Source: Candidatus Hydrothermarchaeota archaeon
GTDB lineage: Archaea; Hydrothermarchaeota; Hydrothermarchaeia; Hydrothermarchaeales; BMS3B
DNA: 35,989 nt
Reading direction: 5' to 3'
Assembly (NCBI GenBank): GCA_015521615.1
Contig: WANW01000008.1
Location: 1-35,989, forward strand
Shown here: positions 1 through 7,538 of the stretch, one piece after another
Numbering within the stretch: the stretch's first letter is position 1
How the letters are laid out: each line of letters starts with the position of its first letter
Position numbers and translations under genes: made by a program
Notes under the pieces: generated by a model
Seen by the model: only the letters and a program-made list of their open reading frames with translations
Databases searched by the model: none
What the model was told of the DNA's origin: nothing

Positions 1-302
1 AAGGGGCACGCCATCAAGCAGTAGCCGCAGCCTATGCAGGTGTCCTTGTTCACCAGCACTATCCCATCTTCCTTGCGCTTGTATATCGCCTTGGTGGGGC
101 ACACGTACATGCAGGGCGGCTCATTGCAGTGCAGACAGGGCATGGGCATGTTGGTCTCCGTGGGCTCGCCCTCGTCGAAGGTTATCACCCTGATTCTGTT
201 CACGCCCTCGGGTGTTTTATTCTGGGTCTTGCATACCGCCACGCAGCCCCCGCAGCGGAGGCAGCGGTTTACATACATGTCGAGCAGAAACTTCTTGGGC
301 AT
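1..302 (-). CDS. 4Fe-4S electron-transfer subunit of formate dehydrogenase-type enzyme (3' end outside window)
   Basis: This is the N-terminal 100 residues of a ferredoxin-like subunit of the FdnH/DmsB/NrfC type. Such subunits pass electrons from a molybdopterin catalytic subunit to a membrane partner. Three cysteine groups are visible: C14/C17/C20/C24, C56/C59/C64/C68 and C89/C92/C95/C99. The spacing C-x2-C-x4-C-x3-C in the second group is typical of this subunit class. The ATG at 302 is preceded by a strong TAGGAGGT site. The gene lies 13 bp downstream of the catalytic subunit on the same strand, so the two form one operon. No signal peptide is seen, as expected if the subunit is exported together with the Tat-tagged partner. 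The stop codon lies beyond base 1. A fourth cluster and any C-terminal membrane helix cannot be assessed. Confidence 0.88.
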   Translation of the reverse strand, partial: MPKKFLLDMYVNRCLRCGGCVAVCKTQNKTPEGVNRIRVITFDEGEPTETNMPMPCLHCNEPPCMYVCPTKAIYKRKEDGIVLVNKDTCIGCGYCLMACP

Positions 303-315
303 TTTTTCCTACCTC

Positions 316-3105
316 CTACGCCCTCGCGAGCTTCTCAATTGCCTCCGGGATAATCCCCGCCTTGGTGACCTCGCAAAGCCCCGACTTGGTGGTCTGCATC
401 TGCGTCTCCGGAGCCCAGCCGGGCGGAGCTATGGTATTGGCGCACTCTCCTATTACAATCGGTGCAGTACCCTCGGGGAAACGCTTCGTGTATTCGACCG
501 TTTCGAACATGCCAGCCCAGTGGAAGGGCAGGAACACCACACCCGGAGGCACGCGCCGCGTAACCTTCGCCTTTACTTGGATGCGCGAGCGGTAGTGTCC
601 GAGCTCATAGCCGCGGTAGGTGTGCACCCACACCACGTCTCCGTCCTTAATTCCGCGGTCGTTGGCATCCCTGGGGTTGATCTCCACGTACATCTCTGGC
701 TGGAGCTCCACGAGTATTGGATTGGAGCGCGTTATCGCACCTCCACCCTGGTGCTCCACCTGCCTGCCCGAAGTGAACACCAGCGGGTAAGCCTCGTATA
801 TCTTTTTCTCCAGGATATCCCTCTCCTGTATGCTCCTCCCCTTGGTCTCTATCCTGAAGTGGGTCTCGCCGTAGACCTTGTCCTCAAAGGTGGGGTACTT
901 CTTAGCAAGCTCGGGCCTGGGAGTCCAAACTGGCTCGCGGTGCACCGGCACAGGGTCAGGAAGATTCCACGCCCAGAAGCGCGCCCTGCCCCTGCCGTAG
1001 GGCACCTTGTTCTCGGCTATCAGCTTCTTGTAGTCTGTGGTGAGGTCCAGCTTCCATCCCGGTCCTGGGGTACCGTCCGGATTCAGCTCCGGGTGGCCGT
1101 CTATACCCGAGAGCAGCGTCTTTCCGTCAGGCGCCTTAGTGCCCCACTTAGCGCGGAAGTCGTGCCCACCCTCGGCGACGGGTATATCATTGCGGTAGAG
1201 TATGGGCGTACCCGGGTGCTCGTCGTTCCAGCAGGGCCAGGGCAGGCCCCAGTATTCGCCGTCGCAGGCTCCGCCTTCTGCGCGCAGGGTCTCGATGTTG
1301 AACACGTAGTCGTACTCCTGCTGGCGCTTGAGCCGCCAGGTGGACTGCCTCATGGCTATAGCTCTGGCGCCGACGCGAATCTCCTTATCGTAGATGTCCT
1401 CCGGAAGCTTCTTGAAGTTCTTGGTAAACTCCTCTCCGAAGCCCAGCTTCTCTGCCAGGGCGATGAGTATCTCCACGTCCGGCTTTGAGTCGTAGAGCGG
1501 GTCGATAACCTTGTTCCGCCACTGCACCTGCCGCGAGGAGTTGGTAACCGTGCCGGGATACTCCCAGTTGGTGCACGCTGGCAGGAGAATTATGCCGTCG
1601 TCGCGCTCAGGTAAGGCGGCTGCGCTCTCCACGTAGGGGTCCACGATTACCAGCATCTCCAGCTTCTCAAGCGCCCTCTTCACAAAGTAGGTGCCCGCCT
1701 GCGAGGGCATGCTGTGCCCCCAGAAGATTGCCATCTTTATGGGCGTGGGCTGCCCGAGCTTTTCGCCGGTCTCCTCCGCGAGCACCAGGTCGCGCCAGCG
1801 CGACATCGTCGCGCCCTTCGCGTGCATCAGCTCCTTGCTCGCAAACCTGCCCTGAAGCCACTCGAAGCTCACGCCCCACACCTTCGCCCAGTGCTTCCAT
1901 GCACCCTCGCTCAGCCCGTAGTAGCTTGGCAGGGTGTTGGAGAGCACCGCTAGGTCTGTGGCGCCCTGCACATTGTCGTGCCCCCTGAAGGCGTTCACCC
2001 CGCCCCCGCTCTTTGCGGCGTTACCCAGCATGAGCTGAAGTATGGCAAAGGCGCGGATGTTGTGGGTTCCCACCTCGTGCTGCGTCGCGCCCATCGCATA
2101 CTGCAGCGTCCCGGGGCGGTTCTCGGCGAGAAGCTTCGCCGCAAGCCTTATCTTCTCCGCGGGCACGCCGGTGATTTCCTCCGCCACCTCGGGCGGATAC
2201 TGCAGTATTACCTCCTTCGCGTACTCGTAGCCGTGGGTGCGCAGCCTTATAAACTCCTCGTCAACCCAGCCATTGGTTATTATCTCGTGGCAGATTCCCC
2301 ACACCAGCGGTATGTCCGTACCCGGCCTGAACTGCAGGTGCAGGTCGCTCTGCGCCGCGGTGCGCGAGAAGCGCGGGTCGCAGCAGATGAGCACGGCTCC
2401 GCGCTGCTTTGCCTTGTATATGTGGTAAAAAGAGACAGGATGCGCCTCCGCGGGGTTTGAGAAGAAGATTATGCTCTTCGCGTGCCTCATGTCGTTGAAG
2501 TTGTTGGTCTGCGCCCCGTAGCCCCAGGTGTTCCCCAGGCCCGCGACGGTTGTGGAGTGGCATATCCTCGCCTGGTGGTCTATGTTGTTTGAGCCCCAGA
2601 AGGCCATGAACTTGCGCTGCAGGTAGGCTGCCTCGTTGGACACGTGGGCGGAGCCTGCGAAGAAGATGGCGTCCGGGCCGTACTTTTCACGAATCTCCTT
2701 CATCTTGTTCGCAATCTCCGTAAGGGCCTCCTCCCAGGAAATCTTCCTCCACTTTCCGCCTTCCTTCTTCATCGGATACTTCAGGCGGCGATCGTTGTTT
2801 ATGCTCGCCGGGATGCTGGCACCTTTTGAACACAGCCTCCCGCGGTTAATCGGGTGGTTCTCCCAGGGTTCGATGCCCACAAGCTGACCGTTCGCAACCT
2901 TTGCTAAGATACCGCAGCCAACGGAGCAGTGTATGCATATCGTTTTTATCAGCTCTACCTTCTCTCCACCCTCCTGCGCAGCAACGGGTTCAAAAAGCTC
3001 TGCATCGCCGAACTTGACGTACCTGCTCAGCGAAGCCGCCCCTCCCGCTGCGGCAGCCAGCTTCAAAAAAGAACGCCTCTTCATTTTTATGGCAGATAAT
3101 GCCAT
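316..3105 (-). CDS. fdhA: Tat-exported molybdopterin oxidoreductase, formate dehydrogenase catalytic subunit (Cys form)
   Basis: This 929-aa protein is a DMSO-reductase-superfamily catalytic subunit, best matched to the FdnG/FdhA group that oxidises formate to CO2. A twin-arginine signal (R10-R11-S-F-L-K plus an Ala/Gly-rich stretch to about residue 25) predicts folded export outside the membrane. C57, C60, C64 and C92 fit the N-terminal [4Fe-4S] motif. The stretch around C182-H183 (R-I-C-H-S-T-T-V-A), followed by N-P-A-E-A-H-P, aligns with the FdnG selenocysteine-His region, with Cys in place of Sec as the molybdenum/tungsten ligand. The C-terminal 150 residues look like the molydopterin dinucleotide-binding domain. 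The ATG at 3105 is chosen because AGGAGGT lies 6 nt upstream; the internal Met8 has no such site. Formate as substrate is inferred from that motif. A related oxidoreductase such as a thiosulfate or polysulfide reductase is less likely. Confidence 0.87.
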   Translation of the reverse strand: MALSAIKMKRRSFLKLAAAAGGAASLSRYVKFGDAELFEPVAAQEGGEKVELIKTICIHCSVGCGILAKVANGQLVGIEPWENHPINRGRLCSKGASIPASINNDRRLKYPMKKEGGKWRKISWEEALTEIANKMKEIREKYGPDAIFFAGSAHVSNEAAYLQRKFMAFWGSNNIDHQARICHSTTVAGLGNTWGYGAQTNNFNDMRHAKSIIFFSNPAEAHPVSFYHIYKAKQRGAVLICCDPRFSRTAAQSDLHLQFRPGTDIPLVWGICHEIITNGWVDEEFIRLRTHGYEYAKEVILQYPPEVAEEITGVPAEKIRLAAKLLAENRPGTLQYAMGATQHEVGTHNIRAFAILQLMLGNAAKSGGGVNAFRGHDNVQGATDLAVLSNTLPSYYGLSEGAWKHWAKVWGVSFEWLQGRFASKELMHAKGATMSRWRDLVLAEETGEKLGQPTPIKMAIFWGHSMPSQAGTYFVKRALEKLEMLVIVDPYVESAAALPERDDGIILLPACTNWEYPGTVTNSSRQVQWRNKVIDPLYDSKPDVEILIALAEKLGFGEEFTKNFKKLPEDIYDKEIRVGARAIAMRQSTWRLKRQQEYDYVFNIETLRAEGGACDGEYWGLPWPCWNDEHPGTPILYRNDIPVAEGGHDFRAKWGTKAPDGKTLLSGIDGHPELNPDGTPGPGWKLDLTTDYKKLIAENKVPYGRGRARFWAWNLPDPVPVHREPVWTPRPELAKKYPTFEDKVYGETHFRIETKGRSIQERDILEKKIYEAYPLVFTSGRQVEHQGGGAITRSNPILVELQPEMYVEINPRDANDRGIKDGDVVWVHTYRGYELGHYRSRIQVKAKVTRRVPPGVVFLPFHWAGMFETVEYTKRFPEGTAPIVIGECANTIAPPGWAPETQMQTTKSGLCEVTKAGIIPEAIEKLARA

Positions 3106-3153
3106 AGCCCTACCTCCTCTCTCCTCGGTTGTGTAATAATAATCACTATCACA

Positions 3154-3164
3154 TTTTATAAAAA
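3154..3164 (-). promoter_or_regulatory. TATA box for the leftward formate dehydrogenase operon
   Basis: On the minus strand this reads TTTTTATAAAA. It sits about 50 bp ahead of the ATG at 3105, which places a predicted transcription start near 3134 and leaves a short leader carrying the AGGAGGT site. It lies in the AT-rich 195-bp divergent intergenic region. Confidence 0.5.
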
Positions 3165-3268
3165 TTTTTCTATTTATTTAAATTGTTATTCATTAATAAT
3201 TTAAAAGTTTAGAAAAAATCCAAATCAATTTCTGAATTATCAAAATTTTTATAGGCCGCACACCAAAG

Positions 3269-3286
3269 TTTTATATTGCAAATATA
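3269..3286 (+). promoter_or_regulatory. TATA box and overlapping palindrome ahead of the iron-sulfur fusion gene
   Basis: TTTTATATT at 3269-3277 is centred about 27 bp before the ATG at 3301, so the transcript is probably leaderless, and no Shine-Dalgarno site is present. The 15-bp sequence TATATTGCAAATATA at 3272-3286 has perfect 6-bp arms around GCA. It overlaps the TATA box and could be a regulator site. Confidence 0.5.
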
Positions 3287-3300
3287 AAATAAATTTTAGT

Positions 3301-5295
3301 ATGCAGGGGATTTTTCTGTGCACCTGTGCAAAACAGAACCCGATAAATTTCAAAAAACTGAGAAAAAGGCTGGAAGATTTGGGAAAGGTGGAGGTATACG
3401 AGTTCTTCTGCTCGCCCAAGGGCATGGAGTACATCGCCCACCTGGCGGAGCGCTTTAAGCTCAGCAGCCTCTGCATAGCTGCGTGCAGCCACAAAGCTGA
3501 GGACTTCTATAGGCTGGGCGAGGAAATCGGCTTGCCTGTTTGTACGGTGGATATACGCGAAGCCTGCGGCTGGGTTCACAGCAGGGAGGAGGCAACGGAA
3601 AAGGCGGCGCTCCTCATTAAGAGCGCAATCGCAGGCATGGCTGTGACGCGCGACTCAGGCGTGGTCGTAGTGGGAGGGCGGAAGGATGTGATTCTCGTGG
3701 GTGATTATGAAAGAGCAAGAGAGTTCGCCGGCTTTCTTCCCGAGGAGGTGGAGGTCAAGATAATCGCATGCGGCGCCTCTGGAGCGGGGCACAGCTTCAT
3801 AGCGGGAGATGTGAGGGAAATCTCCGGCGAATTTGGCGATTTCAAGGTGCGCTACGAGGCTGCGCCCATAGACTTAAGCTCTTGCTTGAGGTGCGGAAAG
3901 TGCGCCGAGGCATGCCCCGAAGGTGCAATCTCCCCGCTCACCTGCTCCATCTCAGACTCCTGCACCCGCTGCGGCAGGTGCCTTGACGCCTGCCCCGTGG
4001 GTGCAATAAGCTTCGAGAAGAGGGAGGCAATCGCTGAGGCGGGGCAGGTTGTCGTCTTCGGCAGCTGGCGTGGGCTGAGGAGGCACGGAGTTTTTGTGGT
4101 GGAAGGCGAGGATGATTATGCTGGCGTGCTTTCGGAGCTCATCCCCGGGTTTTACAAGCGGGCCAAGCCCAGGTACATTGAAGCTCACCTCGAGCGCTGC
4201 GCCAGCGGGAAGAGCAGCATAGCGGGGTGCCAGCTCTGCGTCGAAGCATGCCCCGAGGGTGCAGTGATAAGGGAGGGGGAGAGGATAAGGTTCTCGGCCT
4301 CCTCCTGCGTTGGCTGCGGTGCCTGCGCGGCGGTGTGCCCCCTCTCCGTGCCGGAGCTCGCAACCCTGCCTCAGGAGGCTGTCGACTCCCGGCTAAAGCA
4401 GCTTCTCAGCGGCGAGGGAATTAGAAAGAAAGTGGTCGCCTTCGTCTGCGAAAACCAGCTTGAGGGGCTCCTTGCGATGGGCAGGCGGAGGCTGAGCTAC
4501 CCGCCCGTGCTCCCGCTGTTCCTGCCCTGCACTGGCGCTCTTTCCATACCCAACCTGCTCCTGCCCTTTGCGCTCGGCGCCGATGGCATAGTCGTGCTGA
4601 GCTGCGAGCGCTGCCGCTACTCCTCAGACACAGCGGCCCTCGATTTCGCCACGGAACTGCTGGAGAGCTATGGCATGAGAGGCGCTCTGCTCGGGATAAG
4701 CGGAAAGACGCCCGAGGAGACGGCAGAAGCAATTAAAAGCTTCTACGAGAAGCTATCGCCCTCGCCCTTCGCGGCTCTGGAGGAAATTCACGGCAATCAG
4801 ATGCAGCGCGTGCTTCAGATACTGAAGGTCTTCGCCTCCTTTAAGCTGCCGGAGGTGAGAATCCAGGACGAAAGATTAGCCTTCGGCATTGCTGAGGTCG
4901 CGCGAGAGAGGTGCACCTTCTGCAACGCCTGCATAGCGATGTGCCCCACCTCGGCTTTAACCAAAACAGACTCGAGGCTGGAGTTCTCCCACGCGCTCTG
5001 CATAGCCTGCAGGCTGTGCGAGAGGGCATGCCCCGAGGGCGCGATTAGGGTTAGGAGTGTGTTCGACCTCAGGGAGTACGTCAGCGAGGAGAAGAGGACG
5101 CTGGTTGAGGAGGAGATGCTACCCTGCGAGGGTTGCGGCAGGCGCGTGATTTCCAGGGGCATGCTCAGGAGGTCTGCGCAGATGCTTGCCAAAGCGGGCA
5201 TACCAGAAGATTCCCTTCAGATGAGGCTTCTGGAGTACTGCGAGCGCTGCCGGGCGAAGAAGCTGCTGGAGCTCTTGATGGAGGGAAGAATTTGA
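3301..5295 (+). CDS. HdrA-N / polyferredoxin / MvhD-like fusion iron-sulfur protein of the formate dehydrogenase locus
   Basis: This 664-aa cytoplasmic protein has no signal peptide. Residues 1-112 resemble the N-terminal domain of heterodisulfide reductase HdrA (C7/C9, C37, C62, a conserved S-W-V-H-like G-W-V-H at 90-93), but no FAD-binding GxGxxG domain follows. Residues 195-231 hold two ferredoxin motifs (C195/198/201/205 and C221/224/227/231). Another pair lies at about 310-346. Residues 378-440 resemble MvhD/HdrF (F-V-C-E-N, L-P-C-T-G, G-A-D-G-I-V-V-L-S-C). A third ferredoxin pair lies at 538-577, and CxxC pairs at 609/612 and 647/650 may bind zinc. The gene is divergent from the catalytic subunit and overlaps the TorD gene. 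I infer a role in electron transfer or iron-sulfur/cofactor delivery for the dehydrogenase, comparable to the ferredoxin-type FdhT genes of bacterial formate dehydrogenase loci. The exact role is unknown. Confidence 0.75.
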   Translation: MQGIFLCTCAKQNPINFKKLRKRLEDLGKVEVYEFFCSPKGMEYIAHLAERFKLSSLCIAACSHKAEDFYRLGEEIGLPVCTVDIREACGWVHSREEATEKAALLIKSAIAGMAVTRDSGVVVVGGRKDVILVGDYERAREFAGFLPEEVEVKIIACGASGAGHSFIAGDVREISGEFGDFKVRYEAAPIDLSSCLRCGKCAEACPEGAISPLTCSISDSCTRCGRCLDACPVGAISFEKREAIAEAGQVVVFGSWRGLRRHGVFVVEGEDDYAGVLSELIPGFYKRAKPRYIEAHLERCASGKSSIAGCQLCVEACPEGAVIREGERIRFSASSCVGCGACAAVCPLSVPELATLPQEAVDSRLKQLLSGEGIRKKVVAFVCENQLEGLLAMGRRRLSYPPVLPLFLPCTGALSIPNLLLPFALGADGIVVLSCERCRYSSDTAALDFATELLESYGMRGALLGISGKTPEETAEAIKSFYEKLSPSPFAALEEIHGNQMQRVLQILKVFASFKLPEVRIQDERLAFGIAEVARERCTFCNACIAMCPTSALTKTDSRLEFSHALCIACRLCERACPEGAIRVRSVFDLREYVSEEKRTLVEEEMLPCEGCGRRVISRGMLRRSAQMLAKAGIPEDSLQMRLLEYCERCRAKKLLELLMEGRI

Positions 5296-5933
5296 GACAG
5301 GTGATGGAGCGGAGGAGGGACTTCTACTACTTCCTCTCGTGGCTCTACCTCGAGGGGCCGCCGGAGGAGCTTGTAAGGGACCTTATTGATGGAAAGTTTC
5401 AGCTTGAGCGCGGGAACCGCGAGATGGAGGAGGGCGTGAGGCTCCTGCAGAGGTGGGCCACGAGCGTTAGGGATGTAAGGGAGGGCTTCCTAAGCGCCCA
5501 GGACGAGTTTGCAAGGCTCTTCATAGGCCCGGGGAAGCCGCTGGTCTCGCCCTACCAGTCGGTCTACGAGGAGGGCGCGCCCTACGGCAGGGCTACGCTC
5601 AGAATGAAGGATATATACGCGGAAGCAGGTGTTGTCAGGGGCGCAGATGCCAAGGAGCCGGAGGACCACGTGGGCATGGAGCTTGCCTTTATGGCTCTGC
5701 TCTGCAACAGAACCTCTTCGCTTGAGAATAGGGACGAGGTTCTCAGGAACCTGCGCCTCCAGAGGGAGTTTCTGAATAAGCAGATGCTCAGCTGGGTGCC
5801 CAGGTTCTGTGAGGACATCCTGAAGAGCGAGGGGGCGGATTTCTATCGCGGTGTGGCGCTGCTCACCCTCGGCTTCCTGGAGGAGGAGAGGCGGGTCATC
5901 GAGGGGCTGATCGCGGGCTATGAGCTGGAGTAG
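5292..5933 (+). CDS. TorD-family Tat-enzyme chaperone for formate dehydrogenase
   Basis: Proteins of this family bind the twin-arginine signal and the apo-form of molybdoenzymes until cofactor is loaded. The family signature is clear: D-E-F-A-R-L-F-I-G-P-G, then P-Y-Q-S-V-Y-E-E-G, a G-R-A...M-K-D-I-Y-A-E-A-G stretch, and P-E-D-H-V-G-M-E-L-A-F-M-A. The all-helical protein of about 210 residues has the usual size. The start is a choice. TTG at 5292 overlaps the upstream stop (TTTGA) and has GGAGGG six bases ahead. GTG at 5301 or ATG at 5304 gives a protein three or four residues shorter but is farther from that site. The gene is translationally coupled to the iron-sulfur fusion gene and stands beside a Tat-tagged molybdoenzyme, which is its likely client. 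Confidence 0.87.
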   Translation: MRQVMERRRDFYYFLSWLYLEGPPEELVRDLIDGKFQLERGNREMEEGVRLLQRWATSVRDVREGFLSAQDEFARLFIGPGKPLVSPYQSVYEEGAPYGRATLRMKDIYAEAGVVRGADAKEPEDHVGMELAFMALLCNRTSSLENRDEVLRNLRLQREFLNKQMLSWVPRFCEDILKSEGADFYRGVALLTLGFLEEERRVIEGLIAGYELE

Positions 5934-6356
5934 CTACTCCTCAAGCCTCCTGCCGGTGCGGTACACGAGAGCGCTGCAGCTCGCCACCAGCTTAGCTTCC
6001 TGGTTTCTCACCTTTATCTCATACAAGCCCGTTCTGCGCGTGGTGTTCACTTCCCTCGCCTCCGCCTGCAGCACGTCTCCGCGCTTCGCCGGCGAGGTGT
6101 AGGTTATGTTCATGCTCAGCGCCACGCTTGCTATGCCCCGAGAGTTGCTAGCCAGCTCGAAGGCGGCGTCGATCAACGCAAAGATTGCCCCGCCGTGGGC
6201 GTAGCCGAAGATGTTCTCGTGCTCCTCCTTCACCTCCATCTCCACTCTGGCAAAGCCCTCCTCCAGCTCCTTCAGCCTTATTCCGAGTTCCCTAGCGAAG
6301 GGCTCCGCCTTGAACTTTTTCCTCAGCACTTCAATGGCGCTGCTCAAGGTTGGCAC
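5934..6356 (-). CDS. PaaI-type hotdog thioesterase
   Basis: This 140-aa single hotdog-fold protein probably hydrolyses an acyl- or aryl-CoA thioester. The family core is present: N48-I-F-G-Y-A-H54-G-G, then D63 in the central helix, and a C-terminal strand ending in Val-Tyr-Arg-Thr-Gly-Arg. Length and layout match PaaI/YbgC-like enzymes. The physiological CoA substrate cannot be read from the sequence. It is transcribed toward the TorD gene, and the two stop codons abut with no base between them inside a 14-bp palindrome. The ATG at 6356 has a weak GAGGTGCC-like site just upstream. Confidence 0.85.
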   Translation of the reverse strand: MPTLSSAIEVLRKKFKAEPFARELGIRLKELEEGFARVEMEVKEEHENIFGYAHGGAIFALIDAAFELASNSRGIASVALSMNITYTSPAKRGDVLQAEAREVNTTRRTGLYEIKVRNQEAKLVASCSALVYRTGRRLEE

Positions 6357-6367
6357 CTCTTTTAAGA

Positions 6368-6754
6368 CTATATCCTTTCTATTTTTATGTCTAAGCCAGA
6401 AAAATCTGAATCTTCTCCTGCGAGCAGAGTTGCATTCAAACTTATAGCTGCTGCTGCGGCAAAGGCATCCCCAAGAGGTATGCCCTTCTCGGCTTTAATT
6501 CTGGCAGCAATTTTCCAGCTCTCCTTGATGTCCACCTGCTTAATACCAAAAGCCATAAGATTGTTCAGCTTTTCTTCAGCTATTTCTGGAGACTTCCTGT
6601 GCAGAATGTAATAGAATTCAGTCAGGTTGACCAGACTCATGTAGCCCTCAGCTTTGCCCTCCTCAATCCTCTCCAGGAGCTCTCTGACCCTCTCTGCTCC
6701 CCTCTCTCCGAGGTAGAACCTCAGTACAACTTCTGTATCAAAGACGTACCTCAA
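6368..6754 (-). CDS. vapC: VapC-type PIN-domain ribonuclease toxin
   Basis: This 128-aa protein has a complete set of PIN acidic residues: D6 in V-F-D-T, E46 in L-T-E-F, D96 in L-G-D-A-F-A-A-A-A and D115/D117 in G-E-D-S-D-F. These bind the metal ions that cleave RNA, usually tRNA or rRNA in this family. Its start overlaps the upstream antitoxin gene by 4 bp (ATGA-type overlap), so the pair is co-translated. Nothing suggests inactivation. The RNA target is not predictable. Confidence 0.9.
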   Translation of the reverse strand: MRYVFDTEVVLRFYLGERGAERVRELLERIEEGKAEGYMSLVNLTEFYYILHRKSPEIAEEKLNNLMAFGIKQVDIKESWKIAARIKAEKGIPLGDAFAAAAAISLNATLLAGEDSDFSGLDIKIERI

Positions 6755-7017
6755 AGAGAAGCCTCCAGTCTTCGCTCCCGCTTTGCATCCTCGCTCCTCG
6801 CCTCGCTGAGCAGCTCTCTGGCGGTTTTATTTTTGAACAACTCCCTGAGGGAACCCATTTCCTCCTCGACTGAAGGCAGGGGCTTTATCAGTATACCCTC
6901 CGAAGTTTCCACTGCAATGGCCCTTCTCCCTATGCGGTGCTTCTCCCTCATTCTCTTTGGCAGAGTAACCTGTCCCTTCTTGGTAATACTGACAATTTTT
7001 TGCCTGATTTTTTTCAT
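6751..7017 (-). CDS. vapB: AbrB/SpoVT-type VapB antitoxin
   Basis: This 88-aa protein has an N-terminal swapped-hairpin AbrB DNA-binding domain at residues 5-45 (I-T-K-K-G-Q-V-T-L-P-K-R-M-R, then a strand ending G-I-L-I-K-P-L). A charged, probably disordered helix follows at 50-88, which would wrap the VapC toxin. It precedes vapC by a 4-bp overlap. The ATG at 7017 has no clear Shine-Dalgarno site, consistent with a leaderless or short-leader transcript. Autoregulation is likely because an inverted repeat touches the start codon. Confidence 0.9.
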   Translation of the reverse strand: MKKIRQKIVSITKKGQVTLPKRMREKHRIGRRAIAVETSEGILIKPLPSVEEEMGSLRELFKNKTARELLSEARSEDAKRERRLEASL

Positions 7018-7044
7018 AGTATTACTATTCAGAAAAGTAATACT
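7018..7044 (-). promoter_or_regulatory. Inverted-repeat operator of the vapBC operon
   Basis: AGTATTACT at 7018-7026 and AGTAATACT at 7036-7044 form a perfect 9-bp inverted repeat with a 9-bp spacer. It ends directly at the vapB start codon. A related half-site, GGTAATACT, lies inside vapB at 6982-6990. A TATA-like TTTAAGTA on the minus strand at about 7042-7049 overlaps the repeat, so a VapB(C) complex bound here would block initiation. Confidence 0.6.
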
Positions 7045-7208
7045 TAAAGATAACGAGCTGGCCAGCCGCTCTAAGGCAACCCTGAGGACTTCTGAGAGCT
7101 CAAGAAGTAAAGCAATAGCAGCCTTCTGGAATACAGACTTAAAAATTTATTTAAAGAATCACTGAAGAGTACCTTATGATTTCCAATAATTGGAGAGGTG
7201 GGATAAAG

Positions 7209-7538
7209 ATGAAGATTAAAGCGTACATGCAGAAAGAAGGAGACGAAAAGATAATAGAAATTGGACATATCAAGCTACCCGATGCTGTCTTGGCAGTGAG
7301 GCAGCTGAAAATCTCTCCTGTAGACGTGGAAATCCCAGAGATGGTTGGATTACAGAGAGATAAAAGCTTTATTGAGTTCACAAAGCTTGCGGATGGGGAG
7401 TATCAGGTAAGGTACGAAAATCCAGATGAAAAAGCATACCTGATGGGCAGGTTGGAGGAGCAAAAAGCCATTGACTGCCTCATAGATTTCTTCAAAGGCG
7501 AGCAACCAAGGTGGTGTGATGAGCTCGAGGAATATTAA
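7209..7538 (+). CDS. Uncharacterised 109-aa protein
   Basis: I do not recognise a family. The protein is soluble, acidic and mixed alpha/beta, without signal peptide, membrane helix or cysteine motif (one Cys at I-D-C and one near the C-terminus at W-C-D-E-L). The ATG at 7209 is favoured because GGAGAGGTGG lies just ahead; an in-frame ATG at 7176 would add 11 residues. A TATA-like TTTATTTAAAG lies near 7147-7157. The gene overlaps the downstream cohesin-like gene by 20 bp, so the two are probably co-expressed. Base use is more AT-rich than in the flanking metabolic genes. Its position at the start of the accessory-looking block suggests a link with the surface proteins but does not show one. 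Confidence 0.7.
   Translation: MKIKAYMQKEGDEKIIEIGHIKLPDAVLAVRQLKISPVDVEIPEMVGLQRDKSFIEFTKLADGEYQVRYENPDEKAYLMGRLEEQKAIDCLIDFFKGEQPRWCDELEEY

Noticed and set aside
34-1488. A 484-codon rightward open frame opposite the formate dehydrogenase gene
   Set aside because: It lies wholly antisense to a strongly supported gene, has no ribosome site or domain, and is expected from the GC-rich codon use of the real gene.
7045-7208. Possible small RNA between vapB and the 109-aa gene
   Set aside because: CTGA motifs occur but no C-box (RTGATGA) or stable fold was found; I found no support for a C/D guide.
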